Shown piece by piece: positions 17,700 to 26,224 of a stretch of DNA of 39,166 bases. How positions within the stretch are numbered: the stretch's first letter is position 1; each line of letters begins with the position of its first letter. Below the pieces are notes generated by a model. That model ran no database searches. It was not told the DNA's origin and saw nothing but the letters and a program-made list of their open reading frames with translations. Made by a program: the position numbers and the translations under genes. Location of the stretch: positions 1 through 39,166 of the forward strand of contig NZ_JNIV01000041.1 in NCBI RefSeq assembly GCF_000701405.1, given 5' to 3'. Source of the DNA: Deinococcus marmoris DSM 12784. GTDB taxonomy: Bacteria > Deinococcota > Deinococci > Deinococcales > Deinococcaceae.

Positions 17700-19117
17700 G
17701 CGGTCTGCACCCCGCAAAACCCTTTCCCGAAGCCGCCCGCGACAAAGTGAATCAGCCGCAACTGCGTGCAAACCTCCGCAAAGTGACGCACACCATCCGC
17801 GAGAAACGGCTGCGGGCGGTGGGCGAGTTGCCGCACTGGGAAGACCTGCGCGTGCTGGGCGAGGCCACCAAGGACGCGTCACTGGCAAACCTGAGTGACC
17901 GCCTGCTGCAACTGGAGGGCAGTGTCAGGGCCAGGGGCGGTCAGGTTCATTGGGCGCGCGACGCGGTGGAGGCCCGCGAGATCGTGGTCCGCATTGCCCA
18001 GTCCCACGCGGTCACTGAGCTGATCAAGGTCAAGAGCATTACCAGCGACGAGATCGAGTTGAACGCGGCCCTGCAAGAGCGCGGCATCCACGCCATCGAG
18101 ACCGATCTGGCCGAGCTGATCGTGCAACTGTCGAATGACACGCCCAGCCATATTCTGGTACCCGCCATCCACCGCAACCGCGCCGAGATTCAGGCGCTGT
18201 TCAACAGGGAATTGCCCGGAGAGGGGAGCTTGAGCGATTCGCCTGCCGAACTCGCCGGGGCCGCGCGGCGGTATCTGCGCCATAAATTCCTGACCACCAA
18301 AATGGCCGTCTCAGGCGTCAATTTCGCGGTGGCCGAAACGGGAACGGTGTGCGTGGTGGAATCCGAGGGCAACGGGCGCATGTGCCTCACGCTGCCCCAA
18401 GTGCTGGTCAGCATCATGGGTATCGAGAAGGTGCTGGAGAAATGGGAAGACTTGGCCGTGTTCATGGAGCTGCTGCCCCGCTCCAGCACCGCCGAGCGGA
18501 TGAATCCCTATACCTCGTTCTGGAGCGGCGTGACGCCGGGCGATGGCCCGCAGGAATTTCACCTGATTTTACTGGACAACGGGCGCAGTGACGTGCTGGC
18601 CGACGCCACTGGGCGGCAAACGTTGCGCTGCATCCGCTGTTCGGCGTGCCTGAACGTCTGCCCAGTCTACGAGCGCACGGGCGGCCACGCCTACGGCAGC
18701 GTGTATCCCGGCCCCATCGGCGCGATTCTGACCCCGCAACTGCTGGGGATGCAGGACAAGAATGCCAACACCCTGCCCGGCGCGTCCAGCCTGTGCGGCG
18801 CGTGCTTCGACGCCTGCCCTGTGCGGATCAACATTCCCCAGGTGCTGATCTATCTGCGCGGCGAGATCACTGGGGAAAAGGGTGTGACTGCCGAAGCCCT
18901 GGCGATGAAGGCGGTGGGCTACGCGATGAGTTCGGGCTGGCGTTTCGAGGGCGCGCTGAAGTTGGCGCGTGTGGGCCAGGGGCCACTGGTCAAAGGCGGC
19001 GAGATCACCTCTTTACCCGGTCTGCTGGGCGGCTGGACCCAGAGCCGTGACCTGAAAGCCTTACCGCCGCAGAGTTTCCGCGAGTGGTGGAAGGAAAGGG
19101 AGCAGGGCAGTGAGTAA
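17696..19117 (+). CDS. lutB: Lactate utilization protein B, iron-sulfur protein
   Basis: A 473-residue LutB/YkgF-type protein. Residues ~60-300 form the LUD domain, including VNFAVAETGTVCVVESEGNG. Two ferredoxin-like 4Fe-4S motifs follow: Cys312, 315, 318 and 322 (CIRCSACLNVCPVY), and Cys367, 370 and 374 with a following Pro (CGACFDACPV). The second motif shows CxxCxxxC, as in LutB relatives that use a distributed ligand set. A C-terminal LUD-associated segment ends the protein. It would carry electrons from lactate oxidation. The ATG overlaps the lutA stop and the end overlaps lutC by 8 nt, so the three are translationally coupled. Confidence 0.92.
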   Translation: MSGLHPAKPFPEAARDKVNQPQLRANLRKVTHTIREKRLRAVGELPHWEDLRVLGEATKDASLANLSDRLLQLEGSVRARGGQVHWARDAVEAREIVVRIAQSHAVTELIKVKSITSDEIELNAALQERGIHAIETDLAELIVQLSNDTPSHILVPAIHRNRAEIQALFNRELPGEGSLSDSPAELAGAARRYLRHKFLTTKMAVSGVNFAVAETGTVCVVESEGNGRMCLTLPQVLVSIMGIEKVLEKWEDLAVFMELLPRSSTAERMNPYTSFWSGVTPGDGPQEFHLILLDNGRSDVLADATGRQTLRCIRCSACLNVCPVYERTGGHAYGSVYPGPIGAILTPQLLGMQDKNANTLPGASSLCGACFDACPVRINIPQVLIYLRGEITGEKGVTAEALAMKAVGYAMSSGWRFEGALKLARVGQGPLVKGGEITSLPGLLGGWTQSRDLKALPPQSFREWWKEREQGSE

Positions 19118-19751
19118 CGCCGAGGCCAGATTGGAGATGCTGACCCGCATCAACCGCGCGGTTGCAGGCGTGGAGGCTCCAGCATTGCCCGCCTACCCGC
19201 AGGGCCAGCGGCTGGAGCGTGGAGCCATGCTGCATCAGTTTCAGGACCGCATCGAGGACTACCGCGCCTCGTTTCAGCGTGTGCCTGAAGCAGAGGTGGC
19301 AAGGGCTGTGGAAGCCGCTCTGGCCGGAGCAAAACGCGTGTTGGTTCCCGCCGGACTCCATCCCGATTTCCTGCCTGCTGGGCTGGAGTTGCTGCGTGAC
19401 GATCCGCCGCTGAGCCACGCCGGGCTGGACGGCGCAGAAGCCGTTGTTACAGGCTGCGCGGTGGCCATCAGCGAAACCGGAACCATCATCCTGGATCACG
19501 CCCCCGATCAGGGCCGCCGGGCGCTGACTTTGATTCCAGACCTGCACATCTGCATTATTCGCGCCGAACAGATCGTGCAAAGTGTGCTGGAGGGCGTGCA
19601 GCTCGCGGAGGCCAGTGTACAGGCGGGCCGCCCGCTGACCTGGATCAGCGGCGGCAGTGCCACCAGCGATATCGAACTGGTGCGGGTGGAGGGCGTACAC
19701 GGGCCACGCCGACTGTGTGTGGTGGTGGTGGACCAGATTCCCGCACCCTGA
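19110..19751 (+). CDS. lutC: Lactate utilization protein C
   Basis: A 213-residue LUD-domain protein. Its core is GCAVAISETGTIILDHAP (residues ~113-130), the same ETGT signature as in LutB, followed by DLHICIIRAEQIV and ISGGSATSDIELVRVEG-type segments that are standard in LutC/YkgG. It has no cysteine cluster. It starts with GTG at 19110, inside the last codons of lutB (8-nt overlap). It is the third component of the lactate oxidation complex and the last gene of the rhamnose-lactate operon; the 239 nt after it show no clear terminator. Confidence 0.9.
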   Translation: MSNAEARLEMLTRINRAVAGVEAPALPAYPQGQRLERGAMLHQFQDRIEDYRASFQRVPEAEVARAVEAALAGAKRVLVPAGLHPDFLPAGLELLRDDPPLSHAGLDGAEAVVTGCAVAISETGTIILDHAPDQGRRALTLIPDLHICIIRAEQIVQSVLEGVQLAEASVQAGRPLTWISGGSATSDIELVRVEGVHGPRRLCVVVVDQIPAP

Positions 19752-19990
19752 CGACAACCCCGGCCTCTGAAACTTTGAGACGAATCCCCGTTGGGATCAG
19801 GGAACAACTCGGCGCAGTTGGGGGGCCACTCATCTCCAGTAGGACCGACTCGACTGGTTGACCTTGTTCCACTCGGGAATTGGAACGGACCCGACTTCCA
19901 CACACCACGCCCGGAACCCGTATGAGACGCCTGCTCCTCAGAAACTGGTGCTGATCACTTTGGCCGCAACGAAGAAGATCTCGGAGGGCG

Positions 19991-20470
19991 TCAAGCTGCC
20001 GCCGCGACATCTGCCGCTCCGGAGGGCGTTCGGTGCCAGGTCCAGACGGAGCGCAGGATGAAGGCCAGGAGCAGCACCTCGAGTCCGATGGAAAAACCGT
20101 AAAAGGTAGCCCACTCCCAGATTGCCCCTGCCGCGTTGAACACCGAATAGGGGATGAGGAGCGACGCAACGACGAGGTTCGTGGCGCGGTTGACCCGCGC
20201 AGGCAGCGTCATGGAGAGCCAGACCATCATGGCCGGGATCGACACGGACACGAGCATCATGGTCAAGAGCGGCGCACTGATGTCGAACTTCCAGACGAGG
20301 CCAGCCAGGATGCCGTCGACGACGCCGGGCTTGTAGAAGTTCAGGATGTCGACGTAGATATAGAGAAACATGAAGCTGGCCCAGGCGGCGGCGAGCCTGG
20401 CCTGTACCGGAATCTGTGGGTCTCTCGAAGCGCTGTTAATGGGGCTGTTAGTGGACATGTGTCGTGTCAT
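19991..20470 (-). CDS. DUF6326-like four-helix membrane protein
   Basis: A 159-residue protein with four hydrophobic segments: ~24-46 (around FMFLYIYVDILNFY), ~63-86 (MMLVSVSIPAMMVWL), ~95-115 (LVVASLLIPYSVFN) and ~122-145 (FYGFSIGLEVLLLAFIL). The first helix contains the tyrosine/aspartate run YIYVDILN typical of the DUF6326 family, whose function is unknown. The start ATG at 20470 has AAGGAG at 20477-20482; a second ATG at 20458 is possible. The long upstream open frame is only antisense to the response regulator. It is divergent from the two-component pair, separated by 162 nt, and may be regulated by it. Confidence 0.78.
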   Translation of the reverse strand: MTRHMSTNSPINSASRDPQIPVQARLAAAWASFMFLYIYVDILNFYKPGVVDGILAGLVWKFDISAPLLTMMLVSVSIPAMMVWLSMTLPARVNRATNLVVASLLIPYSVFNAAGAIWEWATFYGFSIGLEVLLLAFILRSVWTWHRTPSGAADVAAAA

Positions 20471-20570
20471 GTGCTGCTCCTTGGTTCGGTGGGTGGGACT
20501 TACTCTCTGGGCGGCAACGTGCAACCCTGCAAGGAGTGTGTGCGGCGACCCACAAGACGCTTCCTGGGAA

Positions 20571-20625
20571 TTGACAAGTTTTCTCGACAATCTTTGAGCG
20601 TGGTCTTGGCACGGGTGCCTACACT
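20571..20625 (+). promoter_or_regulatory. Promoter and direct repeats before the response regulator
   Basis: TACACT (20620-20625) ends 7 nt before the GTG at 20633, again a leaderless spacing. Upstream, TTGACAA (20571-20577) and TCGACAA (20584-20590) form a direct repeat with a 13-nt period, spaced much like binding sites of OmpR-family regulators. No good -35 lies 16-18 nt before the -10, which would fit a promoter that needs the regulator. Confidence 0.35.
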
Positions 20626-20632
20626 GAAAGGC

Positions 20633-21313
20633 GTGAATCAGAGCCAACTCGTATTGATCGTGGAAGACGAGCCGGACATTGCCGAATTGCTGGAGGCGTA
20701 TCTGCGCCGAGAGCAGTTCCGCACCGAGCGGGCCAGCACCGGCCCAGCCGCCGTGCAACTGCACCGCGCGGTCCGGCCTGATCTGGTCTTGCTGGATGTC
20801 AACCTGCCTGGGTTCGACGGCTTTGAGGTGCTGCGCCGTATCCGGGAGACGGCAGGCACGCCCGTCATCATGGTCACGGCGTTCGCGGAAGATCTGGACA
20901 AACTGCTGGGCCTCAAGATGGGCGCGGACGACTACGTGGTCAAGCCCTTCAGCCCGCTGGAGGTGGTGGCCCGCGTGAAAGCCGTGCTGCGCCGCGCCGG
21001 AGCGCAGGACACCGGGCAACCGCTGCGTTTTGCCCGGCTCGAACTCGATCCGCTGGCCGTGCGGGTGCGGGTGGCTGGTGAGCGCCTCGACGTGACCATG
21101 ACCGAGTACCGCCTGCTCGAACACCTGCTGCGGCACCCTGGCCGGGTCTGTTCCCGTGAGGAACTGCTGGACGCCGCCCTGCCCGAATCGGACGCGCTGG
21201 AAAGGGTGATCGACACCCACCTGTGGAACCTGCGCCGGAAACTGGAGGGGGCAGGCCAGCCTGATCTCATTCAGACCGTGCGCGGCGTGGGCTTCCGGCT
21301 GGCGGACGAATGA
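20633..21313 (+). CDS. OmpR/PhoB-family response regulator
   Basis: A 226-residue two-domain regulator. The receiver (residues ~6-118) has the acidic pair around Glu11/Asp12, phosphoacceptor Asp55 (LVLLDVNLPG), Thr82 (MVTA) and Lys104 (DDYVVKPF). The C-terminal winged helix (~130-226) has MTEYRLLEHLLRHPGRVCSR and the usual ending IQTVRGVGFRLADE. The start is GTG at 20633, just before the first strand (QLVLIVEDEPD); the upstream extension lacks receiver sequence. The ATG of the kinase gene overlaps its stop. Candidate targets are its own promoter and the divergent membrane protein gene, given the direct repeats between them. Confidence 0.92.
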   Translation: MNQSQLVLIVEDEPDIAELLEAYLRREQFRTERASTGPAAVQLHRAVRPDLVLLDVNLPGFDGFEVLRRIRETAGTPVIMVTAFAEDLDKLLGLKMGADDYVVKPFSPLEVVARVKAVLRRAGAQDTGQPLRFARLELDPLAVRVRVAGERLDVTMTEYRLLEHLLRHPGRVCSREELLDAALPESDALERVIDTHLWNLRRKLEGAGQPDLIQTVRGVGFRLADE

Positions 21314-22515
21314 AGCCGCCGCGTGAGACGCCCTGGCAAGCCGTGTGGCGCGGCTGGAACTCGCTGGCCGCCGACCTCTACAAGACCATGCTGGGGCTGG
21401 CGCTGCTGACCTCGCTGACCGTGTTCGTCGTCCTCAGCTACGCCTGGTCCGTGTTCATGGATGAGGTGCAGCGCCAGACCGGGGCGCTGCTGACGGCACA
21501 GTTTGGGTTGCCCCCTGGTGAACTCGAATCCCTGCTGGTACAGGCCAGGCGGCTGTCCAGCACCACCCTGAATGTGGATGAACTCCAGGGCCTGTTCGCG
21601 TTCGGCGTGGCGTTGCTCTTGACCGTGCTGGCTTTGCTCGCGTGGTGGGCGGCCAGACGTTTTGCCCGTCCCTTGACGCAACTCTCCGCTGCCGCAAACC
21701 GGCTGACCACCGGGGACTTCACCGCCCGCGCGGTGCTGAGCCGCAGCCTGAACCGTCGCAATGACGAAACGGCTAGGCTCCTGAGGGACTTCAACGCCAT
21801 GGCCGCGTCCCTGGAACGGCTGGAGCGGGAACGGCGCTACAGCGTGGCCGCCACGGCCCACGAACTCCGCACGCCGGTCACGGTGCTGCGCGGACGACTG
21901 GAAGGCGTGCGTGACGGCGTGTTGCCCGCCAGCCCGCAGGAACTGGAGAAATTGATCGGCCACGCGGACCTGCTGTCCAGACTGATCGAGGATCTGCAAC
22001 TCCTCTCGCTGACCGAAGCGGGCGAATTGCGGCTCGATCTTGGCCCTGTGGAGGTGCAGGATGTCCTGATCCGTCTGCACGCCGATCACCTGCTGGCAGC
22101 CCAGGCACAGGGCGTCGATCTTCTCCTGGACCTCTGCGCCGAACCGGTCAGGGTGATGGGTGACCAGCGACGGTTGCAGCAAGTGGTTCAGAACCTGCTG
22201 ACCAATGCCCTGCGCCACACGCCCCCGCACGGCACGGTCTGGGTCAGGCTTGCGGCGCAAGCGGGGGCCGTCCACATCGAGATCCACAACACAGGCACAG
22301 GGTTCACCGCAGAAGCCCTGGACCGGGCATTTGAACGGTTTTACAGCGGCCCAGACCGGGAACGTGGGCGCGGCGGCAGTGGGCTGGGGCTGGCCATCTC
22401 GAAATCATTAATCGACGCGCATGGAGGCCAGATGAGGCTGTTCAACACCAGAAACGGAGCGGGGGTACGGGTCACGCTGAAGCCCCTCGCTGGGGATGCT
22501 GCGGACTCCGATTAA
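21310..22515 (+). CDS. Sensor histidine kinase
   Basis: A 401-residue membrane kinase. Helices are at about residues 27-49 and 96-114, enclosing a short ~45-residue outer loop. A HAMP domain follows (RRFARPLTQLSAAANRLTTGDF, split here as RRFARPLTQL and on to ~165). The dimerisation domain has His184 (ATAHELRTPV), and the ATPase domain has the N box NLLTNALRHTPP, then GTGF, FERFYSG and GSGLGLAISKSL. The small outer loop suggests sensing in or near the membrane. It is coupled to the regulator by ATGA overlap. The last codons (ADSD and the stop) lie in the terminal sequence of a dispersed repeat that begins at ~22499, so the original C terminus may have been different. Confidence 0.92.
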   Translation: MKPPRETPWQAVWRGWNSLAADLYKTMLGLALLTSLTVFVVLSYAWSVFMDEVQRQTGALLTAQFGLPPGELESLLVQARRLSSTTLNVDELQGLFAFGVALLLTVLALLAWWAARRFARPLTQLSAAANRLTTGDFTARAVLSRSLNRRNDETARLLRDFNAMAASLERLERERRYSVAATAHELRTPVTVLRGRLEGVRDGVLPASPQELEKLIGHADLLSRLIEDLQLLSLTEAGELRLDLGPVEVQDVLIRLHADHLLAAQAQGVDLLLDLCAEPVRVMGDQRRLQQVVQNLLTNALRHTPPHGTVWVRLAAQAGAVHIEIHNTGTGFTAEALDRAFERFYSGPDRERGRGGSGLGLAISKSLIDAHGGQMRLFNTRNGAGVRVTLKPLAGDAADSD

Positions 22516-22664
22516 AAGGTGTTGAAAACACCTGCAATCCAAGCGGGACTTGCAGAGCTGGGCAAGAGAGCGAGTAGGAGAAAAATAGCCCTCCGGGCGT
22601 GGAGTGTGGAGACCTGCGCTTTCCCAATCTTTCCCGCGTTCCAAACGGCAGTCCGTATGAACTG
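22499..22664. repeat. 163-bp dispersed repeat with terminal inverted repeats, copy A
   Basis: Nearly identical over its length to 33480-33642. The left end CTGCGGACTCCG and the right end CGGCAGTCCGTAT are degenerate inverted ends, better preserved in copy B. Inside is the small hairpin GGTGTTGAAAACACC (22518-22532) and the shared blocks GACTTGCAGAGCTGGGCA and CCCTCCGGGCGTGGAGTGTG. It has no coding capacity. It resembles the small repetitive elements of Deinococcus genomes, or a MITE moved by an absent transposase. Confidence 0.8.
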
Positions 22665-23061
22665 TGCGTTGCTGCACAAATTTGAGGGGGATTTGGTGCT
22701 TGGAGACTGGGCTGATCAGGGCTATGGTGTACACGCGCAGCCCAGATCGAACATGAAAACTCCCCCCCTTCCGTTGGAGGGCGGCGGGTTGGGTTCGGAA
22801 GACTGTAGAGACCATCTTTTTACGTCTACATCAGTCTTTCTATCTGATGCTCCCGCAACTCGTTCCCCGCAGACCAATCCGCGCGCATGTGTGCCGGAAG
22901 ATCGCGGCCCATAAGCTGGCGCTACGTTTCAGAGGTCTCTGGTCCCCTGGCACCTGACGTTGATGGGTCCTCTTCCTGTACTGGGACGTTTACAAGCTGT
23001 GGTTGTTGGCTGCTGAAGCCCACACCGCCGGCAACCCGTCAAAGACCGCCCAAATCCGATT
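22665..23061. other. Gene-free stretch upstream of the LacI-family regulator
   Basis: About 400 nt with no convincing gene; the frame that runs through it into the regulator has no regulator-like sequence before 23145. It holds a GC-rich fragment (CTCCCCCCCTTCCGTTGGAG then GGCGGCGGGTTGGG, about 22751-22793) similar to the hairpin repeats of the rhamnose operon. It also has a small inverted repeat CATCAG/CTGATG at 22829-22849. Base composition is less biased than in the neighbouring genes, as in a repeat-eroded intergenic region. Confidence 0.5.
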
Positions 23062-23075
23062 TGATAGCGCTATCA
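23062..23075. promoter_or_regulatory. LacI-family operator, site 1
   Basis: TGATAGCGCTATCA is a perfect 14-bp palindrome with the central CG expected for LacI/GntR-type regulators. It lies 83 nt before the regulator start, so autoregulation is likely. A 13-of-14 match (TGTTAGCGCTATCA) lies at 29205-29218 in the transporter promoter. No other copy was noticed in the window. Confidence 0.75.
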
Positions 23076-23144
23076 TCTGCACCACCATCTTGCCGGATAT
23101 TTTTGCTGAATGTTCTAACTCTTTTCCCTGCTCTGGAGGGTTTT

Positions 23145-24197
23145 TTGACGCGTACCCGTTCAACTCCACTTCCCAGTTCCGTGCGGCCTGGCCGCAAACG
23201 TCAGGCGGTGACCCTCAGCGAGGTGGCGCGGGCGGCGGGCGTGGCCGTCATGACCGTCAGCCGCGCCCTCAATACCCCTGAGGCCGTTTCTCCTGAACTG
23301 CGCGCCCGCATTCACGAGGCGGTGGCGCAACTGGGTTACATCCCTGATCGACTGGCCGGCAGCCTGGCGCGTGGCTCTGGGGGCGTGATCCCCGTCCTCA
23401 TCCCGACGCTCCATCACTCGGTGCATGTCCCGACGCTGGACGCACTGCACGACACCCTGGCCGCTGCTGGCTATCACACCATGCTGGGGACCACCGAATA
23501 TGACGTGGCCCGCGAGGAGGAACTGGTCCGCGCGCTGCTGGGCTGGCGGCCTGATGGCATTATCCTGTCTGGTATCGACCACAGCGAGGCCACCGTGCGG
23601 ATGGTTCAATCGGCGGGCGTGCCAGTGATGGAACTGCTGGACCTCTCGCCGCGTCCGCTGGACCTGAACGTGGGCTTTGACCACGCCGCCGTGGGCCGCG
23701 CGGTGGCGCGTGAGTTGATCGGGCGGGGGCGGCGGCAGGTGGCCTATGCCGGGTCCATGACCGACAGCGATCCGCGCAGCGTGCGCCGCATGACTGCGTT
23801 TCAGGCCACGCTGGCGGGCGCGGGTTTGCGGGCCGATCTGGTGGCCCACCGCGAGACGCCCAGCTCGATCACGGTGGGCGGCGAACTGCTCAGTGAACTG
23901 CTCCTGCGGCACCCGGAGATTGACGCCGTGTTCATGGTCAACGACGATCTGGCCGCCGGGGCGCTGTTCGAGGCCCAGCGCCGGGGCATCCGGGTGCCGC
24001 AGGACCTCGCCATCTGCGGCTTCAACGATCAGGACATCGCCGCCAATCTCAACCCGCCGATCAGCACAGTTCGCACGCCCCGCGCCGAGATGGGCCGGGT
24101 GGCCGCCGAGATGCTGCTGTCCAGCCTGCGCGGCGCGGCTGTGGCCGAAAAAAGCGTCGATCTGGGCTTCGAAATCATCCACCGCCAGACCACCTGA
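23145..24197 (+). CDS. LacI-family transcriptional regulator of the sugar-acid locus
   Basis: A 350-residue repressor-type protein. The helix-turn-helix spans ~22-45 (VTLSEVARAAGVAVMTVSRA), followed by the hinge helix LGYIPDRLAGSLARG. A periplasmic-binding-protein-like effector domain follows, with GVIPVLIPTLHHSVHVPTL, DGIILSG, FMVNDDLAAGALFEAQ and ICGFNDQDIA, most like GntR/IdnR-type members that bind sugar acids. Start: TTG at 23145 with GGAGG at 23135-23139; a longer open frame upstream adds no homologous sequence. A perfect palindromic operator lies upstream. It is followed 30 nt later by the dehydrogenase operon. The effector is presumably an aldonate or keto-aldonate. Confidence 0.9.
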   Translation: MTRTRSTPLPSSVRPGRKRQAVTLSEVARAAGVAVMTVSRALNTPEAVSPELRARIHEAVAQLGYIPDRLAGSLARGSGGVIPVLIPTLHHSVHVPTLDALHDTLAAAGYHTMLGTTEYDVAREEELVRALLGWRPDGIILSGIDHSEATVRMVQSAGVPVMELLDLSPRPLDLNVGFDHAAVGRAVARELIGRGRRQVAYAGSMTDSDPRSVRRMTAFQATLAGAGLRADLVAHRETPSSITVGGELLSELLLRHPEIDAVFMVNDDLAAGALFEAQRRGIRVPQDLAICGFNDQDIAANLNPPISTVRTPRAEMGRVAAEMLLSSLRGAAVAEKSVDLGFEIIHRQTT

Positions 24198-24227
24198 ACC
24201 CTCTTTAGGACTTCTTCTGGAGACCCT

Positions 24228-25184
24228 ATGAATAAACCCGATTTACTGATCGTCGCCCCCATGATGCCTGACGTGATGACGGCGCTGGAGCGCGGTTTCC
24301 AGACCCACCGCCTGTGGGAAGCGCCGGACAGGGCGGCCTTTCTAAACGAGGTGGGCGCGACTGTGCGCGGCGTTGCCACCAACGGCGGCGCGGGCCTGCC
24401 GCGTGAGGTTATGGACGCCCTGAGCGTGCTGGAAGTGGTGGTCATCTACGGCGTCGGTCTGGACGCTGTCGATCTGGCCGAGTGCGCCCGCCGGGGCGTG
24501 GTGGTCAGCAACACGCCCGACGTGCTGACGGCTGACGTGGCCGATCAGGGACTGGGCTTGCTGCTGGCACTGGCGCGGAGAGTCGCTTACGGAGACCGCT
24601 ACGTGCGCGCCGGACACTGGTCCCGGCAGGGTGAGATGCCGCTAACCACCCGGCTGGGCGGCAAGACGGCAGGCATCCTGGGATTCGGGCGGGTGGGTCA
24701 GGCGCTGGGCCGCCGCCTGGAAGCGCTGGACATGACGGTGGCGTTCACCGATCCGTATCCGCCTGCCGGCACAACGCACAAAAGCTATCCAGACCTGCAT
24801 TCGCTCGCGGAGGCCGCCGACGTGCTGATCGTCACGGCAGCGGGCGGGAGCGGCACGCGTGGCCTGGTGGACTCGGCTGTTTTGGAGGCGCTGGGGCCGC
24901 AAGGGATGCTGGTGAACGTCTCGCGCGGCAGCATCGTCAACGAGGGTGATCTGGTCTTTGCGCTGCAAAATGGAAAAATCGCGGGCGCGGCGCTGGACGT
25001 GTTTGCCGCCGAGCCGAGTGTGCCGCCGGAGCTGCTGGAGATGGACAACGTGGTGCTGGCCCCCCACGCCGCCAGCGGAACGCTGGAAACACGCGGCGAG
25101 ATGGGCCAACTGGTGCTGGACAACCTGAGTCAGTACTTCTCGGATGGCACGCTGAAAACCCCCGTGCGCCTGCCCAGCGTATGA
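24228..25184 (+). CDS. D-isomer-specific 2-hydroxyacid dehydrogenase
   Basis: A 318-residue NAD(P)-dependent dehydrogenase of the D-2-hydroxyacid family. The dinucleotide motif is GFGRVG (152-157), and the catalytic set Arg233 (NVSRGSIVNE), Glu262 (FAAEP) and His280 (LAPHAAS) is complete. The family reduces 2-keto acids such as glyoxylate, hydroxypyruvate and 2-keto-D-gluconate; next to idonate/gluconate-type genes a 2-ketoaldonate reductase role (GhrB-like) is the best guess. ATG at 24228 follows TCTGGAG. Its end overlaps the next gene by 4 nt. It could instead oxidise a sugar acid at C2 in a degradative direction. Confidence 0.9.
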   Translation: MNKPDLLIVAPMMPDVMTALERGFQTHRLWEAPDRAAFLNEVGATVRGVATNGGAGLPREVMDALSVLEVVVIYGVGLDAVDLAECARRGVVVSNTPDVLTADVADQGLGLLLALARRVAYGDRYVRAGHWSRQGEMPLTTRLGGKTAGILGFGRVGQALGRRLEALDMTVAFTDPYPPAGTTHKSYPDLHSLAEAADVLIVTAAGGSGTRGLVDSAVLEALGPQGMLVNVSRGSIVNEGDLVFALQNGKIAGAALDVFAAEPSVPPELLEMDNVVLAPHAASGTLETRGEMGQLVLDNLSQYFSDGTLKTPVRLPSV

Positions 25185-26224
25185 GCCAGTCTCTGGTCAT
25201 TCACGCGGCTGGTGAACTGCGACTGGAGAATCGTCCAGAACAGCCCCTCCAGGACGGTGAGGTCCGCATCAGCCTTGGCGCAGGCGGCATCTGCGGCTCT
25301 GATCTGCATTACTTCGCGCACGGCGGGGTGGGCAATTTCCGGGTGCGCGAACCGCTGACGCTGGGGCATGAGGTGGCGGGAACTGTTCAGGAAGTGGGGC
25401 CGGGCGTCACCAAACTGGTCCCCGGAACCCGCGTCGCCGTCAACCCGGCGCGGCCTTGCCTGGACTGCGATCCGTGTCTAGCAGGCCGTCCCAACCTGTG
25501 CCGCAATGTGCGCTTTTACGGCTCGGCGGCGCGGTTTCCGCATGTTCAGGGGGCCTTTTCGGACCGCTTCGTGGCGCACGAGTCGCAGTGTTTGCCCATT
25601 CCTGATCACCTCTCCTTTGAAGTGGCTGCGCTGGCCGAGCCGCTGGCCGTAACCCTGCACGGGGTCAATCAGGCCGGGCCGCTGCTGGGCAAGAGCGTGC
25701 TGATCGTCGGTTCCGGCCCCATCGGCGCGCTGACCGTGTTGAGTGCGCGGCTGGCCGGGGCGCGGCACATCACCGTGACCGATCTACAGGACGAACCACT
25801 GGCCGTCTCGCGTCGGCTGGGGGCCGATACAACTGTGAATGTCAGCCGCGAGACTCTGGACGGGCTGGAGGTGGATGTGGCCTTTGAGGTTTCTGGTACG
25901 GCCCCCGGCCTGGCCTCGGCGGTCACGGCCCTCGCGCCGGGGGGAACTTTGGTGCAACTGGGCATGTTGCCGCCTGGCCTGAGCGCCGCACCGCTGAATC
26001 TGATGCTGTCGCGCGAGTTGCGCCTGATCGGCTCCTTCCGCTTTGCAGGCGAGTACGCGCTGGCCGTGGAGTTGCTCGCGGCGGGCCGACTGGACCTGAC
26101 TCCGCTCCTGAGCGCCCGTTTTCCGCTGTCACAGGCGCTGAATGCCTTCACGTTGGCGGCGGACCGCACCCGCGCGATGAAGGTCAGCCTCGTTCCCGAC
26201 GATCTCCACGCCACAGGAGTCTGA
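25181..26224 (+). CDS. L-idonate 5-dehydrogenase-like zinc alcohol dehydrogenase
   Basis: A 347-residue medium-chain dehydrogenase. Catalytic zinc ligands are Cys38 (GGICGSD), His63-Glu64 (LGHEVAG) and Glu153 (ALAEPLAV). Structural zinc cysteines are 93, 96, 99 and 107. The NAD-binding GSGPIG is at 177-182. The segment FYGSAARFPHVQGAF is characteristic of L-idonate 5-dehydrogenases, which form 5-keto-D-gluconate. Together with the SDR five genes later, which resembles gluconate 5-dehydrogenase, it could carry L-idonate to D-gluconate. ATG overlaps the previous stop. The substrate is inferred from family and neighbours; other polyol or aldonate substrates are possible. Confidence 0.87.
   Translation: MSQSLVIHAAGELRLENRPEQPLQDGEVRISLGAGGICGSDLHYFAHGGVGNFRVREPLTLGHEVAGTVQEVGPGVTKLVPGTRVAVNPARPCLDCDPCLAGRPNLCRNVRFYGSAARFPHVQGAFSDRFVAHESQCLPIPDHLSFEVAALAEPLAVTLHGVNQAGPLLGKSVLIVGSGPIGALTVLSARLAGARHITVTDLQDEPLAVSRRLGADTTVNVSRETLDGLEVDVAFEVSGTAPGLASAVTALAPGGTLVQLGMLPPGLSAAPLNLMLSRELRLIGSFRFAGEYALAVELLAAGRLDLTPLLSARFPLSQALNAFTLAADRTRAMKVSLVPDDLHATGV

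Noticed and set aside
19752..19990. A small gene or terminator between lutC and the DUF6326-like gene
   Set aside because: Short frames there lack start signals and family features, and no convincing hairpin with a T-tract was found.
20033..20632. A long N-terminal extension of the response regulator
   Set aside because: It is antisense to the DUF6326-like gene and of shadow composition; the receiver domain begins right after GTG 20633.
22887..23144. An N-terminal extension of the LacI-family regulator
   Set aside because: The sequence is not repressor-like and contains the operator; TTG at 23145 has a good Shine-Dalgarno and lies just before the helix-turn-helix.
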